From the IMG/VR virus record IMGVR_UViG_3300028430_000206, positions 1 through 30,370 of that record: a stretch of DNA of 30,370 bases, one strand, 5' to 3'. Shown here piece after piece: positions 1 to 6,894 of this stretch (positions within the stretch are counted from its first letter, which is position 1; the number at the start of each line of letters is the position of its first letter). The position numbers were made by a program, and so were the translations under genes. Source of the DNA: a virus. The notes beneath the pieces are model-generated. The model ran no database searches. It worked only from the letters and a program-made list of their open reading frames with translations, and was not told the DNA's origin.

Positions 1-162
1 AGCAGGAGCTGGAGCGGGAGCTGGAGCGGGAGCGGGAGCAGGAGCAGGAGCAGGAGCGGGAGCTGGAGCTGGAGCAGGAGCAGGAGCGGGAGCGGGAGCA
101 GGAGCAGGAGCGGGAGCAGGAGCGGGAGCTGGAGCTGGAGCAGGAGCAGGAGCGGGAGCTGG
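1..162. repeat. 27-copy hexanucleotide tandem repeat (AGCDGG)n
   Basis: Twenty-seven consecutive 6-bp units of the form AGC-D-GG occupy the window edge. Only the fourth base varies (A, T or G, never C) and the other five are invariant. On the + strand one frame reads alternating Ala-Gly with GCA/GCT/GCG then GGA, leaving the repeat as Ile-Phe-Lys-Asn and a TAA. On the - strand one frame reads alternating Pro-Ala with CCT/CCA/CCC then GCT, but a stop lies a few codons upstream with no ATG between. A third + frame reads Glu alternating with Gln, Leu or Arg, and stops at 186-188. The repeat may therefore be the 3' end of a + strand gene that starts outside the window, or simply the place where an assembly stopped. 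Confidence 0.95.
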
Positions 163-442
163 AATATTTAAGAATTAATTTTATTTGATTCTAGGTTTCT
201 TTTTTGTTTTTTAAATCTAAGACTGTGTTTTTTTGGAGTCTTATTAATTCGATGCCTAGCTTTATATTTAGGACTAGAATAGTGATGATCTGATTTATCA
301 AAATCCCAGTGCTTAGAATTTTTTTTAATCATAAATTATCTTAAATAAAATAATTAAAAATTAAGAATTGTTTTTTGTTGATTACATCTTTGGCCTAGGG
401 CAATAGTTATTAAGCAACAAGTCTAACATTTAGGAGTTGAAA
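163..442. other. AT-rich leader upstream of the recT operon
   Basis: About 280 bases with no convincing gene. It holds T-runs, A-runs and an imperfectly T-looped inverted repeat TAAGACT/AGTCTTA at 218-243, with a 7-bp stem and a 12-base loop. Because all genes from 443 onward run rightward, an early promoter is expected here. TTGATT at 378-383 could serve as a -35, but the -10 seventeen bases later (CAATAG) is poor, so no promoter is called. The last bases carry the ribosome binding site of the recT-like gene. Confidence 0.5.
218..243. other. inverted repeat in the leader
   Basis: TAAGACT (218-224) pairs with AGTCTTA (237-243) around a T-rich 12-base loop. No T-run follows the stem on either strand, so this is not a typical intrinsic terminator. 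It may be an operator or chance. Confidence 0.3.
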
Positions 443-1333
443 ATGTCTAACATCACGCCGATTGAATCGCTTAAGCATTCAATTAAAGCTCTCGAGTCTC
501 AATTTAAAATGGCCCTCCCTTCACATGTTTCAACTGATAGGTTTATCCGAACAGTTCTAACTGCCATTCAACAAACGCCAGATATTGTCCAAGCAGATCG
601 AAACTCTCTCTTTGCTGCATGCATGAAGTCCGCAAGCCAGGGCCTACAGCTTGACGGTAAAGAGGCAGCACTCGTTACGTTTAAACGTAAGGACGATACT
701 ATACAGGTTCAGTATATGCCTATGCTCAGCGGATTACTTAAGCTTGTGAGAAACTCTGGCGAGCTCTCATCCATCACGTCTCAAATCATTTATGAAAAAG
801 ACAAGTTCAAGTACTGGGTGGATTCAGACGGTGAGCATTTAAATCATGAGCCGAACATGTTCATTGATCGAGGCCAAGTCATAGGCTGTTACGCACTGGC
901 CAAGACAAAAGATAATGCAGTCTATATTGAAGTCCTAACTATGGATGAGATCAATGCGGTTAAAAACGTATCAAGATCTAAAGACAAAGGTCCATGGGCT
1001 GGAGCATTTAAGCATGAGATGTATAAGAAAACTGCACTCAGACGATTGATTAAACGCCTCCCTGTTTCCACAGATCTTGACGGCGCATTAAGAGCAGACG
1101 ATGAGACTTATGATTTAACTCCAGAGATGCAGCAAGAAGAACAAGTGCCTCAAGAAAAAACTGTTCAGCCTACATCAAGGTTAGAAAAACTCATTGGCAA
1201 TCAAGTTGAGACTGAAGCTGAGGTCATCGTCGATGATGACGAAGTTAAAGCAAGAGCCAAAGACTTACCACACATTAAACAAAAACCATTTAACCATGCG
1301 CCAGGTGCGGATAACGGAGAGATACCTTTATGA
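443..1333 (+). CDS. recT: RecT-family single-strand annealing protein
   Basis: Encodes a 296-residue RecT-type recombinase, which anneals complementary single strands during phage recombination and replication. The N-terminal half (about residues 15-200) has the family layout: a helical start, the stretch CMKSASQGLQLDGKEAALV, then the YMPMLSGLLKLVRNSG region, and the PWAGAFKHEMYKKTALRRLIKRLP segment that usually closes the conserved core. The C-terminal 90 residues are acidic and low in complexity, as is common in phage RecT. An in-frame TTG lies at 437, but ATG 443 is chosen because AGGAG at 432-436 is spaced 6 bases from it. The usual partner exonuclease of YqaJ type is not seen; the nearest nuclease is the VRR-NUC gene at 3676. 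The stop overlaps the start of the next small ORF. Confidence 0.92.
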   Translation: MSNITPIESLKHSIKALESQFKMALPSHVSTDRFIRTVLTAIQQTPDIVQADRNSLFAACMKSASQGLQLDGKEAALVTFKRKDDTIQVQYMPMLSGLLKLVRNSGELSSITSQIIYEKDKFKYWVDSDGEHLNHEPNMFIDRGQVIGCYALAKTKDNAVYIEVLTMDEINAVKNVSRSKDKGPWAGAFKHEMYKKTALRRLIKRLPVSTDLDGALRADDETYDLTPEMQQEEQVPQEKTVQPTSRLEKLIGNQVETEAEVIVDDDEVKARAKDLPHIKQKPFNHAPGADNGEIPL

Positions 1334-1440
1334 TGGAAATTAAGCGAGACGACTTTAGAAATCTAGCAGCTGGCCATTATGTAATGACATCACAAGAGAC
1401 TACGATTAAGCGTGAGGACATCGATAAGTTTGTTCAATGA
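1330..1440 (+). CDS. small ORF coupled to recT, unknown function
   Basis: A 36-residue reading frame starting at ATG 1330 (or the adjacent ATG 1333), overlapping the recT stop in an ATGATGA arrangement that suggests translational coupling. The peptide begins MMEIKRDDFRNLAAGHYVM and ends REDIDKFVQ. It is charged and mostly helical-looking, and I do not recognise it. The frame stays open past its TGA (1438-1440) for another 33 codons to a TGA at 1540-1542, so the gene may once have been about 70 codons long and been cut by a nonsense change. It could also be chance. Confidence 0.42.
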   Translation: MMEIKRDDFRNLAAGHYVMTSQETTIKREDIDKFVQ

Positions 1441-1507
1441 TCTATCTTTGCTCATGATTTTATTATGAAGCAGGTTCGCCCATCGACTCTCACTGTATTG
1501 AAAACCG

Positions 1508-1996
1508 ATGAAGCTAAGCATGAAGAAAAACTTCAGTCCTGATTCTACAAGACTTTACGACGTTCTTCATAAAATGAAATACAGATGCTACGACAAAAGA
1601 TCAAAGGACTATAGGTTCTATGGTGATCGCGGCATTTCTGTATGTAAAGAATGGCTTGAAAGTTTTGAAGCTTTTTACAACTGGGCAATTTTGAGCGGTT
1701 ATAGAAAGGGTCTGTCTATAGATAGGATTGACTCAAACAAAAACTATTACCCAGAAAATTGCAGATTTATTTTAATGGAAGATCAAGGAAAGAATACTAG
1801 AAAATGCAAAAAGATTTTTTATAATGGGAAAGAGTACAGATCCTTATCTCATTTTTGCGAAGAGCATAATATTAAATACTACGCGGCAAGATCACGGTTT
1901 CGCTATGGATGGACAATTGAAGATATAATTAACGTTGAACCTGTGATCGGAAGAAATCAATTTGGTCTTAAGAGATTATCAAATAAAAATAATTGA
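1508..1996 (+). CDS. HNH homing endonuclease
   Basis: A 162-residue free-standing phage HNH endonuclease. Residues about 40-105 carry the typical pattern YGDRGISVCKEW, then a tryptophan-rich helix, then LSIDRIDSNKNYYPENCRF, which is the His/Asn-type catalytic core of the phage HNH group. The tail from about residue 108 (GKEYRSLSHFCEEHNIK to RYGWTIEDI) looks like a NUMOD-type helix-turn-helix DNA-binding module. Such enzymes spread by cutting genomes that lack them. ATG 1508 is the first ATG after an in-frame TGA at 1499; ATG 1520 is an alternative, and neither has a strong ribosome binding site. The 3' end overlaps the helicase frame by 35 bases. Its codons look more A+T rich than those of the primase gene. 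Confidence 0.88.
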   Translation: MKLSMKKNFSPDSTRLYDVLHKMKYRCYDKRSKDYRFYGDRGISVCKEWLESFEAFYNWAILSGYRKGLSIDRIDSNKNYYPENCRFILMEDQGKNTRKCKKIFYNGKEYRSLSHFCEEHNIKYYAARSRFRYGWTIEDIINVEPVIGRNQFGLKRLSNKNN

Positions 1997-3347
1997 AGAG
2001 ATTAAGCAATCAATGCGCGAAGGACATCGCGCTATAATTCTTCAGAGCGTCACTGGGTCTGGAAAAACTGCCATTGCTGCAGAGATGATTCGTCTTGCTT
2101 CATTAAAAAAAACAAGATGTTGGTTTATTTGTAATCGAGTTGAGCTTGTTCTTCAAACAGCCAGGGCTTTAGATAAGATTGGTTTATCTTTTGGATTTAT
2201 TGCAGCAGGATTTGCTCAAGATAAAAACTGCCTTATTCAGATATGTTCTATTCAAACTTTGTATAGACGATTTGCAGAATTACCTCGGCCCGATTTAATT
2301 TTTTGGGATGAGGGACATTCAATACAAGCTCGAACATGGGCCACTGTTTATGAGTACTTCCATAGCGCGTATCACATTATAATGTCGGCTACTCCCTGCC
2401 GGCTAGATGGGCAAGGATTTAGGCTGTTCGCTACTCATATGGTTAATGGTCCTGATGTTTCATGGTTAATTCAAAATGGATTTCTTTGTGACTACAGGGC
2501 TTTTGCGCCAAGAGAATTCGACTCTTCAAGCCTGAAAGTTAGGATGGGTGATTATGTAAAGTCAGATATTGAAGAAAAGATGATGGATAAATCAATCACT
2601 GGCAACGCTGTTGCTGAATATAAAACAAAATGTAGTGGAAAAAGGAATCTTGTTTTCTGTGCATCGGTTGAGCACTCAATATTTGTTCGCGATTTTTTTA
2701 TATCTGAAGGTATTTATGCGGAGCACATAGATGGAAAGACAGATAGGTCGGATCGAAAAGAATCCCTGGCAAGATTTGAAGCAGGATCACTTAAGATTTT
2801 AACTTCTGTTGATCTTGTAACAACTGGTCTAGATATCCCTGCGATTGAGTGTATTACTTTTCTAAGACCTACTCAGTCAACATCTCTTGCTATTCAAATG
2901 ATGGGCCGAGGCCTTCGTCCACATCCAGGTAAAGATCATATCATTTACTTAGATCATGTAGGATTGTTTAAAAAGCATGGGCTACCCGATGATCATAGGG
3001 AGTGGTCACTTGATGGCGTTAAGAAAAAACCAAAAGATGATATTGGATCTGTAAAGGTATGCCCTGTTTGTTTTGCCGCGATGCCATCGCTTGCAAAGAC
3101 GTGCAAAGAATGTGGGCATAGCTTCATTAAGGAACAAACTCAAAATGCTTTGCCAGAATTTGACGCGACTGAATTAAAAGAAATCGACAAGACGCAGTTC
3201 AGAAAAACAAAAATAGATGTAGACAGGGCCAAGGCCAAAACTAAAGATGAACTTGTCGCACTCGGAATATCTCGTGGTTACAGCCATCCTCACAGATGGG
3301 CTCATCATGTGATGCAATCAAGGCAGCGCAAGAAATTAAATAAATAA
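1962..3347 (+). CDS. SF2 DEAD/DEAH-type helicase with C-terminal zinc ribbon
   Basis: A 461-residue superfamily 2 helicase, probably used in phage DNA replication or recombination. The N-terminus has the LRDYQ motif that normally opens this family. Walker A is SVTGSGKT at residues 29-36. Motif II is WDEGH near 114, with Gly in place of the usual Ala/Cys, and motif III is SATPCR near 142. The second RecA domain ends with QMMGRGLRP near 312. A Cys4 zinc ribbon (CPVC...CKEC, residues about 366-385) follows, then a basic helical tail. The start is inferred as TTG 1962, with GGAAG at 1949-1953 as ribosome binding site. It lies inside the end of the HNH gene, so the native start may have been displaced by that insertion. 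Confidence 0.92.
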   Translation: MVLRDYQIKIIEEIKQSMREGHRAIILQSVTGSGKTAIAAEMIRLASLKKTRCWFICNRVELVLQTARALDKIGLSFGFIAAGFAQDKNCLIQICSIQTLYRRFAELPRPDLIFWDEGHSIQARTWATVYEYFHSAYHIIMSATPCRLDGQGFRLFATHMVNGPDVSWLIQNGFLCDYRAFAPREFDSSSLKVRMGDYVKSDIEEKMMDKSITGNAVAEYKTKCSGKRNLVFCASVEHSIFVRDFFISEGIYAEHIDGKTDRSDRKESLARFEAGSLKILTSVDLVTTGLDIPAIECITFLRPTQSTSLAIQMMGRGLRPHPGKDHIIYLDHVGLFKKHGLPDDHREWSLDGVKKKPKDDIGSVKVCPVCFAAMPSLAKTCKECGHSFIKEQTQNALPEFDATELKEIDKTQFRKTKIDVDRAKAKTKDELVALGISRGYSHPHRWAHHVMQSRQRKKLNK

Positions 3348-3370
3348 CATCTCTTTAGTTGGGGGCTAGT

Positions 3371-3679
3371 GTGTCTGTAAATAAGATCGGGCTGACTGTA
3401 AAACAACAGCTCTTTGTTAATTTTTATGAGGGTAATGGAACTGAAGCCGCTAGATTGGCCGGGTATAAAGGTGACGATAATACTTTAGGACAGGTCGCCT
3501 ATGAAAATCTTCGAAAGCCTTTGATTATAAAAGCTTTAAGCTTACGGGGTTTAAAAAATTATCCTCCTTCAATGAGATCCTTTTTGACAGCTGTAATATC
3601 TGGCACTGTGAGTGAATCAGAAATTAGATTTGCTGAAGATTTGCTTGGCAACATTCGTGATTACGAGGCTTCTTTATGA
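3371..3679 (+). CDS. small HTH protein resembling terminase small subunit N-terminus
   Basis: A 102-residue protein. Its N-terminal 45 residues, beginning at LTVKQQLFVNFYEGNGTEAA and running through RLAGYKG, match the helix-turn-helix start of the Terminase_2 small-subunit group, which binds phage DNA at packaging initiation sites. The C-terminal half is unfamiliar and the protein is shorter than usual for that family (often 150-200 residues). GTG 3371 is preferred over TTG 3359 because a run of five G at 3361-3365 sits 5 bases upstream of it. It lies in the replication module rather than beside the large terminase, and a more complete small terminase is at 6901. It may therefore be a DNA-binding regulator or replication accessory instead of a packaging protein. 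The stop overlaps the next start (ATGA). Confidence 0.68.
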   Translation: MSVNKIGLTVKQQLFVNFYEGNGTEAARLAGYKGDDNTLGQVAYENLRKPLIIKALSLRGLKNYPPSMRSFLTAVISGTVSESEIRFAEDLLGNIRDYEASL

Positions 3680-4113
3680 GCGAAAAAGAACTTATCAACC
3701 TTGTTCAGTATTACTTTACTGAAACAGGAAACAGGATCTTTAGACAAAACACTGGTTTTGGCTGGGTAGGAAATAAATTCTTTAAGCCTCCGATGGAAAC
3801 CTCAGTGAGAATCACACCTCAAGATGTCATTATAAAAAACGCACGTCCTCTTCATGCTGGCCTTTGTAAAGGGAGCTCCGATCTTATTGGCTGGACGACG
3901 AAAACAATTACTCCAGACATGGTCGGTACTAAGGTCGCAGTCTTTACAGCTATCGAATGCAAGACTCTAGGGTTTAAAGCGAGCCCTGAGCAGATCGCGT
4001 TTATCAATGCCGTTCAAAAAGCTGGCGGCATCGGGAAGATTATTTATTCATTGGATGATTTAAATGAACAACGAGCAGAGACGATAAATGACAAACCAAA
4101 ATCAGAACTTTGA
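3676..4113 (+). CDS. VRR-NUC domain nuclease
   Basis: A 145-residue nuclease of the VRR-NUC branch of the PD-(D/E)xK superfamily, whose phage members process branched or recombining DNA. The catalytic pattern is visible: GSSDLIG with Asp69, then AIECK with Glu94 and Lys96, followed by SPEQIAFINAVQKAGG, the helix typical after the active site. The N-terminus carries an Arg-Gln-Asn-Thr segment also usual for the family. Its position between a recT-like gene and the primase suggests a role as phage recombination nuclease, possibly resolving junctions. It starts within the preceding stop (ATGA) and its last 26 bases overlap the primase start, so translation is probably coupled. Confidence 0.88.
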   Translation: MSEKELINLVQYYFTETGNRIFRQNTGFGWVGNKFFKPPMETSVRITPQDVIIKNARPLHAGLCKGSSDLIGWTTKTITPDMVGTKVAVFTAIECKTLGFKASPEQIAFINAVQKAGGIGKIIYSLDDLNEQRAETINDKPKSEL

Positions 4114-6343
4114 TTTTAAAGCGATCGCAGAACAGCTGCGTCCTCATATAAATTCTATTGTCTTTGATCTATGTCCAGGCGGCGAGATCAAGGGGAATGA
4201 GTACGTTGCAGCAAGTATCCTCGGCGGCAAAGGAACCTCATTTAGAATTAACTTAACCTCTGGCAAGTGGGCAGACTTTGCTGATGCGAACCAGAGAGGG
4301 CATGATATTATTTCTTACTATGCAAAATGTAAGAACTTAAATAACGGACAGGCCGCCAGAGAACTTAAGGAAAAATATCTTGGTGATAAACCTAGACCGC
4401 AGTTAAATTATCCGGTCGTTAAAAAAGAGAAGACCGCTTTGATAAAACCACCACCAAACGCGGCCCCTCCACAACAAATCCATTTAGGATCTGGGCCGAG
4501 TCATACATGGTGCTACAGGGATGGTCAAGGTGATCCTCTATTCTACATTTATAGGTACAATTTACCCGATGGATCTAAGGAGTTTAAGCCTTTCAGCTAT
4601 GATACCTCAGGCCGGTGGGTACAAAGAGCATGGCCTAGTCCAAGGCCTATATATAACTTAGATTTAATTCTTAAAAATCCTGACAAACCTATTCTTATTT
4701 GCGAGGGGGAAAAGGCTGCAGACGCTGCTATGAAAATCACGTCGGCCTATGTAGCAACGACCTGGCCGAATGGATCTCAGTCTGCATCTAAGGCTGATTT
4801 CACATCTGTCTATGGCCGCAAGATACTCCTATGGCCCGACGCTGATGATGCAGGGATTAAGGCAATGGCCTATATCGCCTCTCTGTTAGCCGATCATTGC
4901 GCCGAAGTTAAAATCATTGATACGGATAAATCGGACGGCTGGGATGCAGCTGATGCCTTATCAGAGGGTATGGATCATGCGGGCCTTATCTCATGGGCTA
5001 AGCCTTTAGTTCGAACTATTACAAAACCTCAGACCTATTCAAACGTTGAGGTCCTAGATCCTGAGCCTGCAAAACCAAGCAATCCAAACGAGCAGGCATC
5101 TGAGACTGAGGTTAAGGTCTCAAGAAATCTGACTTTAATGTACATCGAAGCAGGCCTTAAGCTGAATGAGAAAACCGGAAAGGTCGCCATCTCTTCAGAT
5201 AATATCGCAAAAATATTATGTTACATGGATGAGTTCAAATCTCACATCTGGTTTGATACCTTTCATCACAGAGTTTTTATGGACTGGAATGGCGAGCGCC
5301 GTCCTCTTAATGACATCTCATGGCTTCAGATCACGGCAAGACTTCAAGGGTTCTATGAGCTCACGACCTTAAAAAAGGATACCGTCTGGGATGCAATACA
5401 AATAGCTGCCTATCAGAATCCAAGAAACGAAGTGAAGGAATACATCACCTCTCACAGATGGGATCAAACGCCAAGGGTTCAGATGTTCTTTCAAGAGGCG
5501 ATGGGCGCTGAGGATTCAGATTATGCAAGAGCTGTATCAAGAAACTTCTTTATCTCTATTGTTGCAAGGGTCATGAATCCAGGTTGCAAGGTTGATACGA
5601 TGGTCATACTTGAGGGCGGCCAAGGGACGTTTAAATCCACATCATTAAAGATCCTAGCAGGTGACTGGTTCGCTGAGGCTAACTCATCCCTTGATTCAAA
5701 GGACTTCGAGCAAGGTCTTGTCGGTAGAATGATAGTCGAGTTCGGTGAGCTTGATCAGTTCAGGAAATCAGACTCGACCTTAATTAAGAAAAAACTAAGC
5801 TGTTCGGTTGATACCTACAGGCCATCATATGGCAGATCAGTTGTGGATATTCCAAGGACGTGCGTCTTTGTCGGCACCACAAATAAAGATAAGTACCTGC
5901 AAGATGAAACTGGAGGTCGAAGGTTTTGGCCGATCAGAGTTAAAGTCTGTGACATTGAATACATAAAGGATAACCGTGATCAGTTATTTGCTGAGGCTCT
6001 ATGGCTGTATGAACAAGGATGCACATGGCATGAGGTGCCTGATCAGGCGAAAGAAGAGCAAGAGGCTAGACGCGAGCAAGATCCATACGAGGAGTTAATA
6101 ATTAAATGGCTTGAGACTGGCAATCCTATGAAGCCATGGGAGGGCCGCAAAGAAAGATTCTCAACAACTGATGTATGGATAGATGGCCTTCAAGGTGATC
6201 CATCAAGGCTTGATATTAGGGCTCAGAAATCTATATCGAAATCTCTTAAGGCTTTGGGATATGAGCAGAGGTTTATTAAAAATACAGACAAGAAAGTTAT
6301 TAGGGTGTGGACTCAGATTTCTGATGAAACAGATAATTCTTAG
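4088..6343 (+). CDS. TOPRIM primase fused to VapE/D5-like helicase
   Basis: A 751-residue replication protein. Residues about 25-95 resemble the N-terminal DNA-binding part of phage primases (INLTSGKWADFADANQRGHDII) but lack an obvious zinc-finger Cys set. A TOPRIM domain follows, with ICEGEKAAD near 203-211 and LLWPDADDAG near 246-256, the acidic residues that bind metal in primases. The C-terminal half is a VirE/VapE-type helicase. Walker A is EGGQGTFKST near 509-518, then FGELDQF as the acidic motif, then VGTTNKDKYLQDETGGRRFWPI near 595-620, a strong signature of the family. The protein should both prime and unwind DNA at the phage fork. It ends with TAG, just before the repeat-rich region at 6344-6900. 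Confidence 0.93.
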   Translation: MTNQNQNFDFKAIAEQLRPHINSIVFDLCPGGEIKGNEYVAASILGGKGTSFRINLTSGKWADFADANQRGHDIISYYAKCKNLNNGQAARELKEKYLGDKPRPQLNYPVVKKEKTALIKPPPNAAPPQQIHLGSGPSHTWCYRDGQGDPLFYIYRYNLPDGSKEFKPFSYDTSGRWVQRAWPSPRPIYNLDLILKNPDKPILICEGEKAADAAMKITSAYVATTWPNGSQSASKADFTSVYGRKILLWPDADDAGIKAMAYIASLLADHCAEVKIIDTDKSDGWDAADALSEGMDHAGLISWAKPLVRTITKPQTYSNVEVLDPEPAKPSNPNEQASETEVKVSRNLTLMYIEAGLKLNEKTGKVAISSDNIAKILCYMDEFKSHIWFDTFHHRVFMDWNGERRPLNDISWLQITARLQGFYELTTLKKDTVWDAIQIAAYQNPRNEVKEYITSHRWDQTPRVQMFFQEAMGAEDSDYARAVSRNFFISIVARVMNPGCKVDTMVILEGGQGTFKSTSLKILAGDWFAEANSSLDSKDFEQGLVGRMIVEFGELDQFRKSDSTLIKKKLSCSVDTYRPSYGRSVVDIPRTCVFVGTTNKDKYLQDETGGRRFWPIRVKVCDIEYIKDNRDQLFAEALWLYEQGCTWHEVPDQAKEEQEARREQDPYEELIIKWLETGNPMKPWEGRKERFSTTDVWIDGLQGDPSRLDIRAQKSISKSLKALGYEQRFIKNTDKKVIRVWTQISDETDNS

Positions 6344-6617
6344 AATAAAGCCAACCTTCAGAATTAATATAGAATTCTGACTTTGCCAAGCTATTTAATC
6401 GACTCAATATAATTTGTTTATCTTCATCAGATTCATTTTTGAGTGATGTTATTTCCCAAATTGGTCCACGCTTACTCTTGTCAGCGGCCTGGATTATGTA
6501 CGAATACCACAGTGTGTTAATTAGTCTCATGCTTAATTTATCGGCATGTTTCTGAAAAAACTGTATGTGTGACCGATCCGTGACCGATCCGTGACCAAAT
6601 TTTAAAAGGTCACACAT
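6300..6617 (-). CDS. possible small minus-strand gene, unknown function
   Basis: A 105-codon frame on the minus strand, convergent with the primase gene and overlapping its last 44 bases. The part from codon 20 onward looks protein-like (LINTLWYSYIIQAADKSKRG, then a charged segment, then SEFYINSEGWLYSKNYLF), and the gap would otherwise be empty. The longest form starts at ATG 6617 inside the GGTCAC repeats, so its first 15-20 residues would be encoded by repeats. A shorter form starts at ATG 6530 and has 76 residues. Neither start has a clear ribosome binding site. I do not recognise a family. A regulator acting on the neighbouring repeats is an attractive guess, but nothing in the sequence proves it. 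Confidence 0.35.
   Translation of the reverse strand: MCDLLKFGHGSVTDRSHIQFFQKHADKLSMRLINTLWYSYIIQAADKSKRGPIWEITSLKNESDEDKQIILSRLNSLAKSEFYINSEGWLYSKNYLFHQKSESTP
6358..6380. terminator. weak hairpin after the primase gene
   Basis: TCAGAATT (6358-6365) pairs with AATTCTGA (6373-6380) around a 7-base loop, starting 15 bases after the primase stop. The stem is AT-rich and lacks a proper T-run (ACTTTG follows), so termination would be inefficient. It also lies inside the possible minus-strand gene. Confidence 0.25.
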
Positions 6618-6635
6618 AGGTCACACATAGGTCAC
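6569..6635. repeat. six facing GTGACC/GGTCAC half-sites with 11-bp spacing
   Basis: GTGACC occurs at 6569, 6580 and 6591, and its inverse GGTCAC at 6608, 6619 and 6630. Within each triplet the spacing is exactly 11 bp, about one helical turn, so all copies face the same side of the DNA. The left spacers are GATCC twice and the right spacers ACATA twice. The triplets face each other across AAATTTTAAAA (6597-6607). This looks like a cooperative protein-binding array such as origin iterons or a multi-site operator. Confidence 0.85.
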
Positions 6636-6674
6636 GGATAACTACGGTGCGTTAAGTAGTTGATTTTATAGTAT

Positions 6675-6703
6675 GGTCACGGAGTCACAGATAGTCACAC
6701 ATA
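6675..6703. repeat. third cluster of GGTCAC-type half-sites
   Basis: GGTCAC at 6675, AGTCAC at 6683 and AGTCAC at 6693, ending in ACATA. The cluster is a near-perfect inverted copy of the cluster at 6824-6853 and has the same three-site structure as the facing arrays just to its left, though with shorter spacing (8-10 bp). Confidence 0.75.
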
Positions 6704-6704
6704 A

Positions 6705-6733
6705 ATTATAAGATTTAAGAATTTATTTACTAG
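6705..6733 (-). promoter_or_regulatory. possible leftward promoter
   Basis: On the minus strand a perfect TATAAT lies at 6710-6705. The -35 region 17 bases upstream (about 6733-6728, CTAGTA) is poor. The predicted transcript start would fall at the third repeat cluster and lead into the possible minus-strand gene. This rests mainly on the -10 match in AT-rich DNA. Confidence 0.22.
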
Positions 6734-6823
6734 TGCTGTATAACGCCCCACGCTAACACGGTGCTCACGCCATAAAGCCGGTTACTGCACATGCATTCTC
6801 GTATTTTATTCCTATATGGATTT

Positions 6824-6853
6824 TATGTGTGACTAGTGTGACCATCCGTGACC
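6824..6853. repeat. fourth cluster of GTGACC-type half-sites
   Basis: GTGACT at 6829 and GTGACC at 6838 and 6848, preceded by TATGT. Read on the other strand it nearly matches the cluster at 6675-6703, so the two form a long inverted repeat around 120 bp. It ends 13 bases before the candidate -35 box of the small terminase promoter. Confidence 0.75.
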
Positions 6854-6866
6854 GTTTTTTTGAACC

Positions 6867-6894
6867 TTGAATTTTTGACTCACCTTGATACAAT
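6867..6894 (+). promoter_or_regulatory. candidate promoter of the packaging/structural operon
   Basis: TTGAAT (6867-6872) and TACAAT (6889-6894) are separated by 16 bases and resemble sigma70 -35 and -10 boxes. The next gene's ATG is only 7 bases after the -10 box, so transcription from here would give an almost leaderless mRNA. The fourth half-site cluster abuts the -35 side, a place where a bound protein could activate or block it. Confidence 0.4.

Noticed and set aside
1-162. CRISPR array or satellite-type attachment site
   Set aside because: The unit is only 6 bp, contiguous and without spacers, so it is a simple tandem repeat.
1438-1440. Alternative genetic code with TGA read as an amino acid
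   Set aside because: TGA ends other well-delimited genes with proper junctions (recT, VRR-NUC, the 15402 small gene), and Trp is coded by TGG throughout.
6741-6786. Recombination site of attC type, or a tRNA, in the GC-richer patch
   Set aside because: It contains TAACGCCCC and GCTAACAC-like words but no consistent paired core sites, and it cannot be folded into a tRNA cloverleaf by eye.
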